Below, piece after piece: positions 50,309 through 59,483 of a DNA stretch of 64,000 bases. Within the stretch, counting starts at the first letter, position 1, and every line of letters starts with the position of its first letter. The position numbers and the translations under genes were made by a program. The notes under the pieces are model-generated. The model did no database searches and was not told where the DNA came from. It worked only from the letters and a program-made list of their open reading frames with translations. Source of the stretch: Paenibacillus tyrphae (GTDB lineage: Bacteria; Bacillota; Bacilli; Paenibacillales; NBRC-103111); assembly GCF_000722545.1 (NCBI RefSeq), contig NZ_JNVM01000008.1:62001-126000 (forward strand). Reading direction: 5' to 3'.

Positions 50309-51697
50309 TTACCGCGGAGCGGGATACTCGTTCAAGCCGGCCCAGCCGGTGCCCGGACCGATTTCCCCGGTTTCCCCGTTCCCTGCCCGGACATCCCCCT
50401 TCTCCAGAAACGGCGTAATTTTTACCCAATCGATGTACATCTTGTCGGTGGCAAAGTTAGGCACCCCTGCCCATTCCTTCGGAAACCAGACGCCAAGCCA
50501 AAATTTCGAGGCCGCCCGGGGAACGTTCGTATAGCTCGTATAAATCAGCCGATTGTCGACGTAGAAATCGACTCTCTTCGGATCGGTATGCCAATCGAAC
50601 CGGTACACGTGCCAATTGCCGTCGATCTGCTCCGGAAAGTCCGTCACCTGCGAAGTATTCCGCGCTTCAACGACCCAGGTCGTCGTCATGATCTTTTGGA
50701 GGCTCTTGTCACCGGGCGCTTCGAAGTCGATCTCATGATTGACCTCGCCGTTGTTGAAAAAGGTCCAGAAGGCGGACACCGCGCCGAGCTTCGGCACTAT
50801 TTTGGCTCTCACTTCATAGCTTCCCGACGCATAGGCATATTTCGTCACAATGGACGCTCCGGTTCGTTTGCCGTCCGCCCGCATCGAGCCATCCCGGTTA
50901 ATTCCCCGGATCGGTCCGCTGTACAGGTCACCGTTGCCAGTTAGCTCCACAATGCCGTCCCGGGTGACGGCCACATTGGCCGGAAGCACGCCGCCGTTCA
51001 CGTCTTGACCGCCCCACTGCTGCTTTGCGATAAGCCATTTTTCAGGGTCGATGCCATTCTTGAAATCGTCAAAGAATACGCCCGGAGGATGCGGCGGCGG
51101 GAGCGGACCTACCGACTTGACCGGAGGATCTTCGTCCGGCAAGCTGCCGCCGATCTTGAGAGCGACGTCATCGACATAGGCGAATTTGCCGTTGTCCGGA
51201 TTTTTATAAACATAAACCTGCACCTTCTGGGTGCCGGGAACCGTCCGGAACGAGAGCGCCTTCTGCTCGTAAGCCGCAGATTCGAAGCCAAGCACAAATT
51301 TGCCTCCCGCCAGCTTCTTGTCGGAGGCATCGAGGCAGTCCGCTCCGATCCAGGCTTTTTCCCCCGGGGTGCCGGCTTTGCCAGCGCCGCTTAACGTGAC
51401 GATCGTATTTTCGCCTATCGCGTCAATCTTTTGCCCCATGCCGCCTTCAGTAGGTCCAAGCTTCAGTGCCTTGGCTCCGCTTTGAACGTCGGTGGTTACC
51501 ACGGTCGCCGATCCCCAATCCTCCCAGTCGGCCTTTCCCTGCTCGAAGCCTCCGTTTTTCACCAGATTCGTATCGGCCGGAAGCGGCCCTGCGGCGAAGG
51601 ACGGCGCCGGGACGGAATAAATCAAGGCCGAGAGCATGGATAAACCCAGAAAAGCGCTTACAACAAAACGGAAACTTCGATTGGTCTTTTTATTCAT
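50309..51697 (-). CDS. secreted glycoside hydrolase family 16 with carbohydrate-binding module
   Basis: 462 residues from ATG 51697 (GGGAGG upstream). Signal peptide ending PSFAAG; residues about 45-175 form a CBM4/9-like beta-sandwich (NLVKNGGFEQGKADWEDWGS, VQVYVYKNPDNGKFAYVDDV); a Pro-rich linker (VGPLPPPHPPG); then GH16 with NHEIDFEAPGDKSL, the E-x-D-x-x-E catalytic signature, and FWTFFNNGEV. The active-site surroundings and the RFDWHTDPKRVDFYVD segment resemble beta-agarase/porphyranase or laminarinase-type members; which glycan is cut cannot be decided by eye. Confidence 0.85.
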   Translation of the reverse strand: MNKKTNRSFRFVVSAFLGLSMLSALIYSVPAPSFAAGPLPADTNLVKNGGFEQGKADWEDWGSATVVTTDVQSGAKALKLGPTEGGMGQKIDAIGENTIVTLSGAGKAGTPGEKAWIGADCLDASDKKLAGGKFVLGFESAAYEQKALSFRTVPGTQKVQVYVYKNPDNGKFAYVDDVALKIGGSLPDEDPPVKSVGPLPPPHPPGVFFDDFKNGIDPEKWLIAKQQWGGQDVNGGVLPANVAVTRDGIVELTGNGDLYSGPIRGINRDGSMRADGKRTGASIVTKYAYASGSYEVRAKIVPKLGAVSAFWTFFNNGEVNHEIDFEAPGDKSLQKIMTTTWVVEARNTSQVTDFPEQIDGNWHVYRFDWHTDPKRVDFYVDNRLIYTSYTNVPRAASKFWLGVWFPKEWAGVPNFATDKMYIDWVKITPFLEKGDVRAGNGETGEIGPGTGWAGLNEYPAPR

Positions 51698-51857
51698 CAC
51701 ACCATTCCTCCCTTCCATTCATTGGTTTAATCATTTGGATTATCATAAACGAGCCTTAGGAATACGTCAATCTTTTCTGTAAATAAAATGAAAAACACCG
51801 GCCTTGTCGAGCTCCGAACCCGGAGTCGATCCGACCGATGTTTACTTGCTTTCCGGC

Positions 51858-53612
51858 TTACAACATAAAATAAAAACTGACGCCCTTCTCGGTATTCGTT
51901 ACCCCGTACTGGCTTTCGTGCAGCTCCAAGATATGCTTGACGATCGCGAGTCCCAGCCCCGTTCCTCCGGTTTTCCGGTTGCGGGAGCGTTCCGCACGGT
52001 AAAATCTTTCCCAGATATCATCCAATTGATCCTCGGGAATGTTCTCTCCCTCGTTATCGATGGCGACTCTGATCCGTTCCCCGTCGCTTTCGATGCGTAC
52101 GGTAATTTCGCTGCCGGGCACGGCATGACGGATCGCATTGATCAAGATGTTGAACAGCACCTGCTCGATCTTGGATTGATCGGCATAGACGGGATGCTCG
52201 CCCGCAGCCATATGAACGACCTTCAATCCCTTTTCGTTCAAATGATGCGACAGCTTGTCGACGATATCCTCGATCAGCTCGCTCACCATAAACCGGCTCT
52301 TCTTCAGCTTGATGGTCTTCGATTCCAGCTTCGTCAGCTCCAGCATATCTTTGACAAGGTCTTCCATTTTTCCCGTTTCGTCCAGTATCACTTCCAGATA
52401 TCTCTCGCGCTTGCTTTCGCTGATGCCGTCCCGCAGCCCCTCGGCGAACCCCTTGACAATGCTGAGCGGCGTTTTCAATTCATGGGAGGCGTTGGAGACG
52501 AACTCCTTCTGCATTTGCTCCATCCGCTGCTTCTGCTCCATATCCGCCCGAAGCTGCTCATTGGCTTGATGCAGCTCCTTGAGCGTATGATCCAGCGATT
52601 CGGACAAGCTGTTCAAGCTATGGGACAAGCTGCCGAATTCGTCGTTGCTCCGGATGGGCGATTTGGCGGAGAAGTCCAACTTGGCCATGCGCAGCGCGAT
52701 TTTGTTAAGCGCAAGAAGCGGTTTGGTCACGAATTTGGAAAAAATCAGCGAGAGCAGCAAAATCAGTATGATGCCCCCAACCCCTATATACAGGTAGAAC
52801 AGCCGCAGCGCATCATATGCCTCGCTAATCTGCTGCAGCGACATGACCGCGAACAGCAGCTCGCTGACTTTGCCCTCCCGCATCACGGGCTGAACCGCAA
52901 TAAAGCTGCGCACGCCGGTAATCGTCTCCGTCCATTCCTTTTCGATCATCCGGCCGTTCTGCAAATCGGCTTTCTGGTCATCGGTAAGCGGGAACCAATC
53001 GTCAATGGCAAGGTACAATAAGCCCTGGCGCAAGTTCCATAGATTCGGGCTGGGCAGCAGCGCATCGGTGATGACGCCGGAAATATGCTCCAACGGTCCT
53101 TCAATGCCGCTCATATCCGCGCTGCCGATGTCCTTCATTCCGGCTTTTTTTATGACGAGCGGGTAGATCAATTCTTTGTTCTGTTCGTCATCGAATACAC
53201 CCTCGACCTGAATCCGGTCGCCGCGCTGCAAGTGGGCCGCCAGCAATTCCTTCTGATCGGACTCGGACAGCAGCATCAAGGAAATCTTGATGGAAGCGCC
53301 TTTATCGTCACGAATGACGATTCGAAAAAAATTATCGTACTTCACTTTTCCTTCCGGATTCAAGATCGCCAGCTGCGCTTTATTTTGGCTGATGAACAGT
53401 CCCATCTCGCGGGTAATGCGCGGTTCGTCCCAGCGGTTCGACGCATACTGCTCGCTGAAGGACTGCAGCTTTTTTTCCAATCCGGCCAATCTCTGATTCT
53501 GGTAAAATTTCTCAAAAAATAGCAATTGTCCGAGCAGAACGATCGCATAAAATAACAAGAAAAAAGACGCTGTGATCGCGAACAGCTTGAAGGTAACGCC
53601 GCCTCTTTTCAT
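51858..53612 (-). CDS. membrane sensor histidine kinase (PhoR/ResE-like)
   Basis: 584 residues. TM1 about 10-30 (LFAITASFFLLFYAIVLLGQ), an extracellular sensor of about 240 residues, TM2 about 270-292 (YLYIGVGGIILILLLSLIFS), HAMP, HisKA with FVSNASHELKTPLSIVKGFA, HATPase_c with NILINAIRHA, FYRAERSRNRKTGGTGLGLA. The last motif (R-K-T-G-G-T-G-L-G-L-A) is the full G box. Its start overlaps the stop of the regulator by four bases. Signal unknown. Confidence 0.92.
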   Translation of the reverse strand: MKRGGVTFKLFAITASFFLLFYAIVLLGQLLFFEKFYQNQRLAGLEKKLQSFSEQYASNRWDEPRITREMGLFISQNKAQLAILNPEGKVKYDNFFRIVIRDDKGASIKISLMLLSESDQKELLAAHLQRGDRIQVEGVFDDEQNKELIYPLVIKKAGMKDIGSADMSGIEGPLEHISGVITDALLPSPNLWNLRQGLLYLAIDDWFPLTDDQKADLQNGRMIEKEWTETITGVRSFIAVQPVMREGKVSELLFAVMSLQQISEAYDALRLFYLYIGVGGIILILLLSLIFSKFVTKPLLALNKIALRMAKLDFSAKSPIRSNDEFGSLSHSLNSLSESLDHTLKELHQANEQLRADMEQKQRMEQMQKEFVSNASHELKTPLSIVKGFAEGLRDGISESKRERYLEVILDETGKMEDLVKDMLELTKLESKTIKLKKSRFMVSELIEDIVDKLSHHLNEKGLKVVHMAAGEHPVYADQSKIEQVLFNILINAIRHAVPGSEITVRIESDGERIRVAIDNEGENIPEDQLDDIWERFYRAERSRNRKTGGTGLGLAIVKHILELHESQYGVTNTEKGVSFYFML

Positions 53613-54289
53613 CGGTCCTCCTCGAATTTATAGCCGGCGCGGATGACAGTGCGGATATGCCGCGCCTCGTCACCCAGCTTCCCGCGCAATTTTTTAATAT
53701 GGGTGTCGACGACCCGCGGATCGCCGAAATAATCAAACCCCCATACTTGATTCAGAATCGCTTCGCGGGATAGTACGATCCCTTCGTTTTTGACCAAATA
53801 AAGCAGCAGTTCATATTCTTTGGGCGTCAGCTCGACTTCCTGCCCTTCCATTTCGACGCGGTGTGACCGTTTGTTTACGGTAACCCGGCCAAAGCTGAGC
53901 ATATGATCCTCTTTTCCGACCGTCCCCTCGACGCGTTTCATCAGCGTTTTGGCGCGGGCGATCAGCACCTTCGGACTGAACGGCTTGGTGACGTAATCAT
54001 CGGCTCCCAGCTCGAAGCCGAGCATTTTGTCGTCGTCCTCCGATTTCGCAGTCAGAATGATGATCGGGATTGCCGACTTCGCGCGGATCCGCTTGCATAC
54101 CGTCCATCCGTCCAGCTCCGGCATCAAAATATCCAGAATGACGAGGTCCGCATTCAGACTTTCCAGCATGTCCAACGCTTGCTTGCCGTTCTCCGCCTCA
54201 TAGACGGTCCACTGCTCCCTTTCGAAATAATCCGCCACAATCTCGCGAATCAGGCTCTCATCTTCGATGAGAAGAACTTTTCGTTCCAT
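53609..54289 (-). CDS. OmpR/PhoB-family response regulator
   Basis: 226 residues. Receiver: LLIEDESLIREIV, phospho-accepting Asp in LVILDILMPELDG, IILTAKSEDDDK and VTKPFSPKVLI; winged helix: ELTPKEYELLLYLVKNEGIV, VDTHIKKLRGKLGD. Transcribed first with the kinase. Diverges from the AI-2E-family operon across 193 bp. Confidence 0.92.
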   Translation of the reverse strand: MERKVLLIEDESLIREIVADYFEREQWTVYEAENGKQALDMLESLNADLVILDILMPELDGWTVCKRIRAKSAIPIIILTAKSEDDDKMLGFELGADDYVTKPFSPKVLIARAKTLMKRVEGTVGKEDHMLSFGRVTVNKRSHRVEMEGQEVELTPKEYELLLYLVKNEGIVLSREAILNQVWGFDYFGDPRVVDTHIKKLRGKLGDEARHIRTVIRAGYKFEEDR

Positions 54290-54482
54290 AGCGATGACAA
54301 CTCCTGTTTATCCGGTAACGTGTTTACCTATTCAATTATACATGAGTCTTGTGTTTTTCGTGTGTCCCGGAATGCAATGAAAACAAGCCGTCTTCCGTCA
54401 ATAGTACACATGAAGTACACAACGGCGCGTTATAATGTCGGTAGACAAACTTGGTGCGTTTTCCCATCGAAAGGATGTTCGT

Positions 54483-55520
54483 ATGAATATGATGGCCTTT
54501 CTTCAAAGAAAAGATGTGCGGCGCTTCGGCATTCTGGCGCTCTTCTGCCTGCTGTTGTTCTGGCTGAGAGGCATGCTGAACCTCATCTTATTGACATTCT
54601 TGATGACGTTCCTCATGGATCGTCTTCATCACTTGGTCCATCGCTGGATTAAACCGATCATTCCTGTCGATTCCAAGCTGCTGCTTTCCATTCTGTACGT
54701 TTTGTTTGTCGCCGTACTGGTGGCCGGGGGCTTCAAAGTGTTTCCCGCCCTGGTTCACGAAATAGGCCAGCTGATCGTGATCGTCAAGCATGTATACGCT
54801 CATCCGCAGAACGAATTTGTGAGGTATCTCGTCTCCACCGTTCATCAGCTCGACCTGCACAGCATCATCATGCCCGGATTAGATATGATCAAGAAAGTCG
54901 GCCATTGGGGCTTCGAAGGGTTTCTGGCCGTCATTATGAGCTTGATTTTACTGCTCAGCAAATCGAGTGTCATGCGGTTTACGCATAAGCTCCGCGCGAG
55001 CAAGATCGGATGGCTGGTGGATGAAATCGGATATTTCGGTCAAAAGTTCGTCCTTACCTTCGGTAAAGTCATCGAAACCCAGCTGATGATCGCGCTGATC
55101 AACTGCGTGTTGACGACAATCGCCTTATGGGCGATGGGCTTTCCAAACCTGTTCGGCCTGGCGCTCTTAATCTTCGTCCTGGGTTTAATTCCCGTGGCCG
55201 GCGTATTCGTTTCGCTGGTTCCGCTGGGCGCCATTGCTTTCAGCCTCGGCGGCTTCGTCTATGTAATCTATCTGGTCGTGACGATTACCTTGATTCATGC
55301 TTTGGAAGCCTATGTGCTCAATCCGCGGCTGATGGCCTCCAAGACGCATCTGCCGATCTTTTACACCTTCATCGTGCTCTTGTTCTCCGAACATTTCTTC
55401 GGAATCTGGGGCCTGATCGTCGGAATTCCAACGTTCGTATTTTTGCTGGATTTATTAGAGGTACAAACGGTGGGGCAACCGATTCGCCTTGCGCTTTCCC
55501 CATCCCCTAAGGAGGAATGA
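54483..55520 (+). CDS. AI-2E-family transporter
   Basis: 345 residues from ATG 54483 (AAAGGATG upstream). Seven to eight membrane helices arranged as in PF01594: FLMTFLMDRLHHLVHRWIKP, a helical ectodomain in the middle, then GLALLIFVLGLIPVAGVFVS (the conserved GL-x-x-L-x-x-IP-x-x-G) and LNPRLMASKTHLPIFYTFIV (P-x-x-x-G-x-x-x-x-L-P). Members transport AI-2, Na+/H+ or unknown solutes. First gene of a three-gene operon with a CDP-alcohol phosphatidyltransferase-like and a DedA protein. Confidence 0.88.
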   Translation: MNMMAFLQRKDVRRFGILALFCLLLFWLRGMLNLILLTFLMTFLMDRLHHLVHRWIKPIIPVDSKLLLSILYVLFVAVLVAGGFKVFPALVHEIGQLIVIVKHVYAHPQNEFVRYLVSTVHQLDLHSIIMPGLDMIKKVGHWGFEGFLAVIMSLILLLSKSSVMRFTHKLRASKIGWLVDEIGYFGQKFVLTFGKVIETQLMIALINCVLTTIALWAMGFPNLFGLALLIFVLGLIPVAGVFVSLVPLGAIAFSLGGFVYVIYLVVTITLIHALEAYVLNPRLMASKTHLPIFYTFIVLLFSEHFFGIWGLIVGIPTFVFLLDLLEVQTVGQPIRLALSPSPKEE

Positions 55521-55525
55521 TCATA

Positions 55526-56074
55526 GTGTTAAAAAAATCGATCCCGTTTGTGTTTGTGGCAGCGGGTCTGGGTATAGGCATGGTTTCGCTTCTGCTCGCG
55601 TTTCACCGCGATGTGGCTTCGGCGGTGCTGTTTGTCGCGATTGCGGCCTTGTTGGATTTATTCGGCGGCTATATTGCCGAAAAGCTGGAATTGTCGAGCG
55701 AATTCGCGAAGGAGCTTCGTTCCTTATCCGAACTGATTTCCTTCGGCGCCGCGCCTTCCATCATTATTTATGTCGTCGCCCTTCGCGAGCTGCCGTTATA
55801 CGGCGGTACGGTGCTGACGGGGTTGTTCATGGTATGCGGAGCGCTGCGGCTGGCCCGTTTCAACGTGAAAACCTGTCAGAACCGCTGTCATATCGGTCTG
55901 CCAATTACCGGAGCAGGCTGCCTGTTATCCGCCTTTGCCTTGTGGAACCCTCCCGCGCATCTTGTGGCAGTGACGGTGGTAGTCATTATCGGGCTTTCTT
56001 TCCTGATGATCAGCACGATTAAGATTCCCGCATTTCGTCCAAACAAAGCCGTGTACGATACCGAGAACGTTTAG
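55526..56074 (+). CDS. CDP-alcohol phosphatidyltransferase-fold protein lacking the catalytic motif
   Basis: 182 residues from GTG 55526, ten bases after GGAGG (ATG 55517 is only one base from it). The topology of PssA is clear (six helices; LDLFGGYIAEKLELSSEFAK then ELRSLSELISFGAAPS; LPITGAGCLLSAFALWNPPA). But the CDP-AP signature D-x2-D-G-x2-A-R-x8-G-x3-D-x3-D reads D-LF-G-G-YI-A-E-x8-A-x3-R-x3-E here: only the first Asp, one Gly and the Ala survive. Metal binding and catalysis therefore look lost. It may be a non-catalytic membrane scaffold or lipid binder working with the coupled transporter and DedA genes. Confidence 0.8.
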   Translation: MLKKSIPFVFVAAGLGIGMVSLLLAFHRDVASAVLFVAIAALLDLFGGYIAEKLELSSEFAKELRSLSELISFGAAPSIIIYVVALRELPLYGGTVLTGLFMVCGALRLARFNVKTCQNRCHIGLPITGAGCLLSAFALWNPPAHLVAVTVVVIIGLSFLMISTIKIPAFRPNKAVYDTENV

Positions 56075-56104
56075 CACCTACGGCTGGAGAGGAGCTGTGT
56101 CCGA

Positions 56105-56638
56105 ATGCAATTTATACAGGAGATGATCTTACAGTACGGATATATCGCTTTATTCTTCAGCCTGGCGCTTGGCATTGTGGGCTTGCCCGTCCCCGACGAG
56201 CTGCTGATGACCTTTATCGGTTATCTGGCGTCGGTCGGTATGTTGAATTATTCGCTCTCGGTCGCTGTCAGTCTGGCGGGAGCGATGACCGGCATGCTCT
56301 GCAGCTACACGCTTGGCCGCAAGTTCGGCAAGCCGCTGCTGTGGAAGCACGGCAAATGGATCAAGCTGACCCCGGAGCGGCTGGAAAAAGTGGAAGCGTG
56401 GTTCCAGCGTTACGGGCCTTGGACGGTCAGCTTCGGCTATTTCATTCCCGGCGTCCGACACTTAACCTGCTACTTGTCCGGTGTCATCGGCATGGGCAAG
56501 CGCAAGTATTTGCTATTCTCGGCTGTCGGTGCATTCAGCTGGTGCATGATTTTCATCTCCATCGGCTATTTTATCGGGGCGCAGATCGATTTCTCGCATT
56601 TCCATGCGTCGCTGATGCACCGTTTTTTCTCGAAATAA
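56105..56638 (+). CDS. DedA-family membrane protein
   Basis: 177 residues. YIALFFSLALGIVGLPVPDE (the E-x-x-x-P-x-P-x-E type DedA motif), LAGAMTGMLCSYTLGRKFGK (G-x-x-x-G-x-x-x-x-Y-x-x-G-x-x-x-G), PWTVSFGYFIPGVRHLTCYL with the R of 'F.R..PG.R' motif and GMGKRKYLLFSAVGAFSWC are all present. DedA proteins flip phospholipids or undecaprenyl phosphate and need proton motive force. Last gene of the operon; 30 bp after the PssA-like gene. Confidence 0.9.
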   Translation: MQFIQEMILQYGYIALFFSLALGIVGLPVPDELLMTFIGYLASVGMLNYSLSVAVSLAGAMTGMLCSYTLGRKFGKPLLWKHGKWIKLTPERLEKVEAWFQRYGPWTVSFGYFIPGVRHLTCYLSGVIGMGKRKYLLFSAVGAFSWCMIFISIGYFIGAQIDFSHFHASLMHRFFSK

Positions 56639-56664
56639 CAGCCCGGACAAGCCCAGTGGAACGA

Positions 56665-56694
56665 AAAAGGCACGCCCTCGAAGGCGTGCCTTTT
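56665..56694. terminator. bidirectional terminator
   Basis: AAAAGGCACGCC and GGCGTGCCTTTT form a perfect 12-bp stem with a 6-base loop, A-run before and T-run after. Serves the DedA operon and the convergent MFS gene. Confidence 0.9.
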
Positions 56695-56701
56695 GTTGTT
56701 C

Positions 56702-57948
56702 TTATCTTTTGCGCAGCGTCCGGCCGAACACGGCCAGAATCGGCAGCAGCAGCATCGCGGCAGTCACAAGGGACGCCCGAAGCGACAGACGGCTGCCGAT
56801 CCATCCAACGAACGGACCGCCCCCCCCCCCGTCTGGCCGAGCGCGTCCGATTGATTAATCATCGAAAGCACGGTCACCCGGACTTTGCCTTCGATGTTCA
56901 GATTAAGCCACGTATCGTAGAGCGGCCCGCTGAGTGCTCCAATGATGCCTAGCGCAAGTACGGAGCCAAGCGCCCAAGCAAAGCCGGGAGCAAAGGCAAA
57001 CGACAAGATGGCGGCAACTCGCAAGCCGGTCAAAACGAACATCGCCACGACGACCACCCGTTCGCTGCTCATATCCAGCCGCTTCTCGGCCAGCCGTACG
57101 GCGATCAGACTGAGGAACGTCGTGAGAACGGAAATCAGGCCGAACCACACCGCCATCGAGAACGGCAGATCTGCCGGAAAACCGATCTCCTTGATCAGTT
57201 GCGCTTCCCAAAGCCGGTCGTAGCCTTCCGACGCCGCGCCGCTGAACAGCGTGACGACGAGAATCATCAGCAGCACCGGCTGTCGGCGTATCACCCGTGC
57301 TCCGGACAGCCACGTCGTCTTCATCTCCTGCCAATAGGAGAACTTGTCCAGCCGCTCCGGACGGACGAATTGGGTTTCCTTCATGAAAAGGAACAAAAAC
57401 GCCCCGAGGCCGAGAAACATCAGACCGCTTATGACATACGGCAAATTGGGCGCAAGCGTGGATAACCCGACGCTAAACGCAATACCGATCAGCGTAGCGA
57501 CAAGCGACAAGCGTTTGCCTTCCAGGAAAAGGCGCCCCACATGATGCTCGCCGACTTCGTCAACGATCCAAGCCGTGTCGGCTCCGCTGATCAGCGTCTC
57601 ACCGACGCCGCGAATGCATTCGGCAATCAATATCCACACGAACAGCGAAATTAAAGGGCTGACGCCTCCGAGCCACGGCACGCTGCCTTCCAGCACATAC
57701 GCGCCCCCGATGACCAGCATCCCCGCGATAACCGACAGCCGCCGGCCATACGTATCGGCGACCGCGCCCGTAATTCCTTCGAAAATCAATACCGCCGCTT
57801 CCAGAACCGTCCCTACGAGCAGCAGCTCGAACGGATTTAGCCCAAGTTGGCTTATGTAATAGACCGCATAGGTCGTAAAGGCCGTCGCATTGGCGAGTGA
57901 CGTCATAAAGACTTTAATCTTATATACTTGTGACGCGTGTAATTTCAT
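56702..57948 (-). pseudogene. MFS exporter interrupted at an 11-G tract
   Basis: Twelve-helix MFS frame from ATG 57948: MKLHASQVYKIKVFMTSLAN, GAVADTYGRRLSVIAG (motif A-like), RGVGETLISGADTAWIVDEV, then helices to MINQSDALGQTGGG. At 56820-56830 the coding strand has 11 consecutive G; the frame then runs out as AVRSLDGSAAVC and stops at 56764. Adding one G (or removing two) continues as GPFVGWIGSRLSLRASLVTA and ends ...FGRTLRKR at 56702, a proper last helix. So the gene is off by one: phase variation at the tract, or a sequencing error. Substrate unknown; drug-type efflux is plausible. Confidence 0.8.
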
Positions 57949-58379
57949 GCAGACAGATCCGCCTTTCCGGCAGACGGCACGTCACACAGGGCAATACGGT
58001 TTCTTGCGCTTTCGCCTCTTGCACACCGATGGACGGGTCATGCCGTTTATTGTTTTAACGTTCCTTTGTTTTCTTGGTGGAATGAATAGGTAGGACTTTG
58101 CATAATGAAACACCTCCGATTGGTATAGCTTCCGTTACATACAGTTTACAAAATATAGGTAGGGTAAATTTAAAAGTAACGAATCTGCCCCAAGGTGTGC
58201 ACGCATCCAAACGGTAAATTTCCCTCTGGCTGCCCTTTCCCCGCATGCTTTCCCTGCTGCCAAAAAAGTTATCTGAATTTTTCTCTTGAACTGTGGGAGG
58301 AACTGTTTTACAATTAATATATGAATAAGTGATCATATATTATATTTTTATTCAACTACAATGTCGTCTAAGGAGCTCG
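57949..58379. other. 431-bp divergent spacer with a small leader-like ORF
   Basis: On the minus strand, 99 bp upstream of the MFS start, GGAGGTGTTTCATT precedes ATG 58103 and an 18-codon ORF ending at 58047. Towards 58380 the DNA becomes AT-rich (58300-58360), presumably the promoter of the flavin monooxygenase gene. No other gene seen. Confidence 0.5.
58047..58103 (-). CDS. putative 18-residue leader peptide upstream of the MFS gene
   Basis: ATG 58103 has GGAGGT eight bases upstream; product MQSPTYSFHQENKGTLKQ. ACGGCA just after its stop could pair with TGCCGT nearer the MFS RBS. Efflux genes such as tet(L) use leader peptides of this size. Weak evidence. Confidence 0.35.
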   Translation of the reverse strand: MQSPTYSFHQENKGTLKQ

Positions 58380-59426
58380 ATGAAGATGAAGCAGATTGAT
58401 GTGCTGGTGATCGGAGCCGGACAAGCCGGTCTCGCAATGGGATATTATTTGAAACAACAAGCGGTGTCGTTTACCTTGCTGGATGCAAGCGACCGCATCG
58501 GGAACAGCTGGAGGAATCGGTATGACTCCTTGGTACTGTTCACGCCTCGAAAATATTCGCTGCCGGGCATGCCCATGCCTGGCGATCCGAACGGACTGCC
58601 GGCCAAGGACGAAACAGCCGACTACCTGGAAGCTTACGCCAAGCGTTATTCCCTGCCGGTTCAATTGCAGACGCGGGTCATTTCAATGTTCAAGACGCGC
58701 CAGGGCTTCCTGCTCGAAACGAATCGGGGAACCTATCGGGCGGGCAAAGTCATCGTGGCAACCGGTCCGTTCCACACGCCTTACATTCCCGGCTTTGCCT
58801 CCGGGCTTCCGGACGAAATCTATCAAACGCACAGCAGCGCATACCGGAATCCCGGTGAGCTGCGGGACGGCCCTGTGCTTGTCGTCGGCGCCGGCAATTC
58901 GGGCGCGCAGATCGCCGCAGAGCTGTCCCGGGAGCGGCTAGTCTATTTATCCGCCGGAAGCAAGCTGCATTTTAAACCGCTGTATGTGCTGGGCCAAAGC
59001 ATTTTTCGGTATTTCGACCTGTTCGGATTTATCCGTGCGGATAAAGGCTCCCTACTCGGTTCGTGGCTGAAGAGTCGGCCCGAACAAATTTACGGACTCG
59101 AACTAAAATCGCTTATGGCGGATCGAAAAGTGCTGCTTAAGCCGAGAGCGGCCGGGACGAAGGAAAACCGCCTTCTTTTCGAAGACGGTACCGAAGCGGA
59201 AGTCAACAATATCGTGTGGGCGACCGGCTACCGCAGCGACTACCGGTGGATACGGATCGACGGAGCCATCGATTCGCAGGGGAACGCTATTCACCACGGC
59301 GGCGTCAGCCCGGTATCCGGGCTTTATTATCTCGGCCTGCCGTGGCAATCGTCCCGGGGCTCGGCGCTGCTCGGCTGGGTAGGCCGCGATGCGGCGAAGC
59401 TGGCGGAAAAGATCCGGCTTTCGTAG
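58380..59426 (+). CDS. flavin-containing monooxygenase / CzcO-like oxidoreductase
   Basis: 348 residues from ATG 58380 (AAGGAG upstream; ATG 58386 is equally possible). FAD-binding VLVIGAGQAGLAMGYYLKQQ (G-x-G-x-x-G), NADPH-binding VLVVGAGNSGAQIAAELSRE, YDSLVLFTPRKYSLPG, and a late IVWATGYRSDY (ATG motif). This is the pattern of CzcO-type flavoproteins and flavin monooxygenases that oxidise nucleophilic N or S, or Baeyer-Villiger substrates. Monocistronic or read with the glyoxalase gene 57 bp downstream. Confidence 0.9.
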   Translation: MKMKQIDVLVIGAGQAGLAMGYYLKQQAVSFTLLDASDRIGNSWRNRYDSLVLFTPRKYSLPGMPMPGDPNGLPAKDETADYLEAYAKRYSLPVQLQTRVISMFKTRQGFLLETNRGTYRAGKVIVATGPFHTPYIPGFASGLPDEIYQTHSSAYRNPGELRDGPVLVVGAGNSGAQIAAELSRERLVYLSAGSKLHFKPLYVLGQSIFRYFDLFGFIRADKGSLLGSWLKSRPEQIYGLELKSLMADRKVLLKPRAAGTKENRLLFEDGTEAEVNNIVWATGYRSDYRWIRIDGAIDSQGNAIHHGGVSPVSGLYYLGLPWQSSRGSALLGWVGRDAAKLAEKIRLS

Positions 59427-59483
59427 ATTTGCATTCCGGTTTTGTTATACAATAAAGTTAATAAATGTGACGGAGGTGCGTCT

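Noticed and set aside
51804..53021. 405-codon open frame opposite the histidine kinase
   Set aside because: Shadow of the kinase; no RBS and a composition rich in Q, H and R typical of antisense frames.
58055..58336. 93-codon minus-strand ORF upstream of the MFS gene
   Set aside because: No ribosome binding site at its start; the only good RBS in this area serves the 18-codon ORF at 58103.
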